The notes under the pieces: generated by a model
Seen by the model: the letters and a program-made list of their open reading frames with translations, nothing else
The model's database searches: none
What the model was told of the DNA's origin: nothing
Position numbers and translations under genes: made by a program
Shown: positions 61,763-64,000 of the stretch, piece after piece
Position numbering within the stretch: position 1 is the first letter of the stretch
Layout: the number at the start of each line of letters is the position of its first letter
DNA from: an uncultured Bacilli bacterium
GTDB taxonomy: Bacteria; Bacillota_I; Bacilli_A; RF39; UBA660
Assembly (NCBI GenBank): GCA_934162425.1
Contig: CAKPIS010000002.1
Coordinates: 62,001-126,000, forward strand
Reading direction: 5' to 3'
Length of the DNA: 64,000 nt

Positions 61763-61778
61763 TGTTTCACGTGAAACA
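61763..61778. other. parS site 2
   Basis: Perfect TGTTTCACGTGAAACA, 147 bp from site 1, between the SRP RNA gene and tadA. Confidence 0.97.
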
Positions 61779-61797
61779 TTAGTATTTGAGGTTAAAT

Positions 61798-62205
61798 ATG
61801 CAACAAAAATTTATGAATGCAGCATTAAAAGAAGCAAGAAAAGCTTACAAAAAAGATGAAGTTCCAATTGGAGCAATAATAGTTAAAGACAATAAAATAA
61901 TTTCAAAAGCACATAATCTTGTAGAAACTAAAAAAGATGCAACTATGCACGCTGAAATGATAGCAATAAAAAAAGCATCAAAAAAAATAGGTAATTGGAG
62001 ATTAAATGATTGTGAAATGTATGTTACTTTAGAACCATGTTTAATGTGTCAAAAGGCAATAGAACTATCAAGAATAAAAAAGGTGTATTTTAGTACATAT
62101 AGAAAAAATGATGATAATAAATTAACATCATATGAAAAATATAATTATTATGAAACCTATACTACTAAAATAATACAAGATTTTTTTAATAATAAAAGAA
62201 GGTAA
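61798..62205 (+). CDS. tadA: tRNA-specific adenosine deaminase TadA
   Basis: Converts A34 to inosine in tRNA-Arg(ACG). The 135 residues carry the deaminase zinc motifs MHAEMIAIKKA (His and catalytic Glu, about 51-53) and LEPCLMCQKAIELSRI (PCxxC, about 81-84), plus DEVPIGAIIVKDN at the N-terminus. ATG 61798 follows GAGGT by about 7 bases; the TTG at 61786 is rejected. It is shorter at the C-terminus than Bacillus TadA (about 160). Confidence 0.94.
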   Translation: MQQKFMNAALKEARKAYKKDEVPIGAIIVKDNKIISKAHNLVETKKDATMHAEMIAIKKASKKIGNWRLNDCEMYVTLEPCLMCQKAIELSRIKKVYFSTYRKNDDNKLTSYEKYNYYETYTTKIIQDFFNNKRR

Positions 62206-62245
62206 TGTTATAGCATTATAAGTTGCTATTAGCATTGCTTTTTAT
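62203..62245 (+). terminator. Probable terminator after tadA
   Basis: AATGTTATAGC and GCTATTAGCATT form an imperfect stem, followed by GCTTTTTATTTT. Confidence 0.6.
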
Positions 62246-62296
62246 TTTAAAATATAACAAAAAATGGTATAATGTTAAGAGAAAGGATGCAACTAT

Positions 62297-63919
62297 ATGG
62301 CTTATCAAACATTATATAGAAAATATAGACCAAAATCATTTGAATTAGTATTTGGTCAAAATACAATAACAAAAACTTTAACAAACATAATAAAAAATAA
62401 TAAGCTATCACATGCATATTTATTTACTGGTCCTAGAGGAACTGGTAAAACAAGTTGTGCTAAGCTATTTGCAAAAGCAATAAATTGTCTTAATAATAAT
62501 GATGGTGATGCATGTAATGAATGTGCAAATTGTATAACTTATAATGAAAATAGTAATCCTGATATTATCGAAATAGATGCTGCTTCTAATAATGGAGTAG
62601 ATGAAATAAGAGAAATTAGAAATAAAGTTAATTTAGTTCCTTCTATATCTAAATACAAAGTATATATAATTGATGAGGTTCACATGTTATCGATAGGAGC
62701 ATTTAATGCGTTACTAAAAACATTAGAAGAACCACCAGAATATATAATCTTTATATTAGCAACCACAGAACCACAAAAAATTCCAGCTACTATAATTTCA
62801 AGGTGTCAAAGATTTGATTTTAAAAATATATTTCCAGAAGAAATGAAAAAATGTTTAGAAAGAATAGTAAAAGAAGAAAAAATAGAAATAGAAGATGATG
62901 CATTAAATGAAATCATATCAAATTCAAATGGTGGAATGAGAGATGCAATAGGAATGCTAGATCAAGCTTTTGCATTTTGTGATAAAAAAATAACAAAAAA
63001 TGATATTGAAGAATTGTATGGAACTATATCTAAAGATGAAATAATACAACTTTTAAATGACATTAAATCAAATAATTATGAAAACATTCTTTTAAAAACG
63101 AATAAATGGTATGAAAATGGTAAAGATTTTATACTATTAACACAAAAAATACTGATTTTTTTGCAAAACGGTATAATAAGTAAAAAGACAAAGAAAAAAT
63201 GCGATAATAATTCACAAATATATTATGATGAAAATACAGATTCATATTTGTACGAATTAATCAATGATTTTTCTGAAATATTATTGAAACTTCAATTAAA
63301 TTTTCAAAAAAAGATAATTTTTGAAATAAATATAATTAAACTAATTGATAAAAATTCTAATAACAATGTTTCACGTGAAACATCAAAAGAAAATGAAAGT
63401 GCTATTAAAGATAATGTTTCACGTGAAACATTACAAGATGAAAATATAAACTTAACAAATAAAATACATGAATTAAATTTAATTAGAATAAATAATATTA
63501 TTTTAAAGTCAAAAAAAGAAGAATTGTTGTACGTGGATGATAAATGGAAAAAATTAAATGAATATTTATTGAATGAAAACTACAAAAAAATTATAAGCAT
63601 GTTATTAAATGGAAAACCAGTTGCAGCTTCAGAAGAAGGAATAATTGTTAGTATTCAAACCAAACTTTTAGCAAAAAAACTGACTGAAAATTATGATATA
63701 GTTAAAAAAATACTAAATGAGTTATTTTTAAAAAAATATAAGGTAGTTTTTGTTAGCGAAGAATGGTGGCAGGAACAAAGACCAATATTTGTTGAAAAAA
63801 TGAGAAATAAAAAAATGAATTATTTAAAAGAAAATGATATAATAAATGAGATAAAAAAAGAAACAGAAAAAAAATCTGTTAATCAATTTGATGAGTTAAT
63901 AGAAATGGAGGCAAAATAA
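62297..63919 (+). CDS. dnaX: DNA polymerase III subunits gamma and tau
   Basis: Clamp-loader ATPase. The 540 residues show Walker A GPRGTGKTSCAKLFAKA (about 44-60), zinc cysteines (CLNNNDGDACNECANC), IIDEVHML (Walker B), TTEPQKIPATIISRCQRF (sensor 1 and SRC motif) and a C-terminal tau-like region from about 365. Two parS sites lie in the linker (about 357-380) and encode NVSRET twice. ATG follows AAAGGA. ybaB starts one base after the stop, an expected operon. Confidence 0.96.
   Translation: MAYQTLYRKYRPKSFELVFGQNTITKTLTNIIKNNKLSHAYLFTGPRGTGKTSCAKLFAKAINCLNNNDGDACNECANCITYNENSNPDIIEIDAASNNGVDEIREIRNKVNLVPSISKYKVYIIDEVHMLSIGAFNALLKTLEEPPEYIIFILATTEPQKIPATIISRCQRFDFKNIFPEEMKKCLERIVKEEKIEIEDDALNEIISNSNGGMRDAIGMLDQAFAFCDKKITKNDIEELYGTISKDEIIQLLNDIKSNNYENILLKTNKWYENGKDFILLTQKILIFLQNGIISKKTKKKCDNNSQIYYDENTDSYLYELINDFSEILLKLQLNFQKKIIFEINIIKLIDKNSNNNVSRETSKENESAIKDNVSRETLQDENINLTNKIHELNLIRINNIILKSKKEELLYVDDKWKKLNEYLLNENYKKIISMLLNGKPVAASEEGIIVSIQTKLLAKKLTENYDIVKKILNELFLKKYKVVFVSEEWWQEQRPIFVEKMRNKKMNYLKENDIINEIKKETEKKSVNQFDELIEMEAK
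63367..63382. other. parS site 3 (inside dnaX)
   Basis: Perfect TGTTTCACGTGAAACA within codons that read NVSRETS in DnaX. Confidence 0.97.
63415..63430. other. parS site 4 (inside dnaX)
   Basis: Perfect TGTTTCACGTGAAACA, 48 bp after site 3 (same reading phase), encoding NVSRETL in DnaX. Confidence 0.97.
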
Positions 63920-63920
63920 T

Positions 63921-64000
63921 ATGAATTATCAATCATTACTAAAACAAGCACAGTCAATGCAAAAGAAGATGATGAAAACAAAATCTAAAATAGATTCTAC
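63921..64000 (+). CDS. YbaB/EbfC family nucleoid-associated protein (cut by window end)
   Basis: The first 26 codons read MNYQSLLKQAQSMQKKMMKT and KSKIDS, the pattern of YbaB N-termini (LMKQAQKMQKKM). GGAGG in the end of dnaX serves as its ribosome binding site. Order dnaX-ybaB(-recR) is standard in Firmicutes. The C-terminus is beyond the window. Confidence 0.88.
   Translation, partial: MNYQSLLKQAQSMQKKMMKTKSKIDS

Noticed and set aside
62297..63919. Programmed frameshift in dnaX as in E. coli
   Set aside because: Many A-runs occur in this AT-rich gene, but no slippery heptamer with a matching stem and stop could be singled out.
63921..64000. Extra parS sites or DnaA boxes near the right edge
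   Set aside because: No further match to TGTTTCACGTGAAACA or TGTGGAWAA was seen after 63430.

Overview
This 64 kb window is chromosomal DNA from a very AT-rich, Gram-positive (Firmicutes/Bacilli-type) bacterium and contains the replication origin. Strong AAGGAGG-type ribosome binding sites, TTGACA/TATAAT promoters and gene order shared with Bacillus subtilis point to an uncultured gut-type member of the Bacilli (RF39 or Erysipelotrichia-like). That placement is inference. UGA is a stop codon: prfB carries the RF2 programmed frameshift, so the mycoplasma code does not apply. MreB/Mbl, Lgt, FtsEX with an M23 hydrolase, and SpoIID/SpoIIQ homologues indicate a walled cell.

Layout. Nearly all genes left of about 52.3 kb lie on the minus strand and all right of it on the plus strand, diverging from oriC. 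Six identical DnaA boxes lie between rpmH and dnaA. A second cluster, with TAA trinucleotide repeats and an AT-rich stretch, lies between dnaA and dnaN. Rightward: dnaA, dnaN, a ComK-family gene, recF, gyrB, gyrA, the SRP RNA gene, tadA, dnaX and ybaB (cut by the window end). Four perfect parS sites lie here, two of them inside the dnaX reading frame.

Leftward from oriC: rpmH-rnpA-yidC-jag, a membrane-anchored zincin, mnmE, a decayed DUF1016 nuclease, a YcxB-like plus-strand gene, mnmG-rsmG, an Asn-rich protein, rpiB, DUF1146, spoIID-spoIIQ-mbl, then an agr quorum-sensing locus (agrB and agrD on plus, convergent with agrA-agrC on minus). Next come csp, hpf and secA, a GntR-controlled ABC exporter, prfB (frameshifted), YitT-ftsE-ftsX-M23 hydrolase, uvrB, two small membrane proteins, uvrA, a phage-type regulator, YvlD-like-lgt-trxB, whiA, parA-parB-mscS-DUF951-abgT, a 1342-residue leucine-rich-repeat surface protein, an unknown acidic protein, ychF, an unknown ORF and rpsF-ssb-rpsR (rpsR runs off the left edge).

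How it fits together. Most of the window is housekeeping: replication initiation, ParAB-parS segregation, ribosome maturation, tRNA modification, excision repair, Sec export and wall growth. The accessory content is the agr system with an unusual AgrD, the origin-proximal ComK homologue, the large LRR protein, the GntR/ABC operon with a perfect operator, and several unrecognised membrane or low-complexity proteins. The few plus-strand (head-on) units left of oriC are agrBD, the YcxB-like gene and a small-ORF unit at 31.2-31.4 kb. No rRNA, tRNA, CRISPR array or intact insertion sequence was seen.
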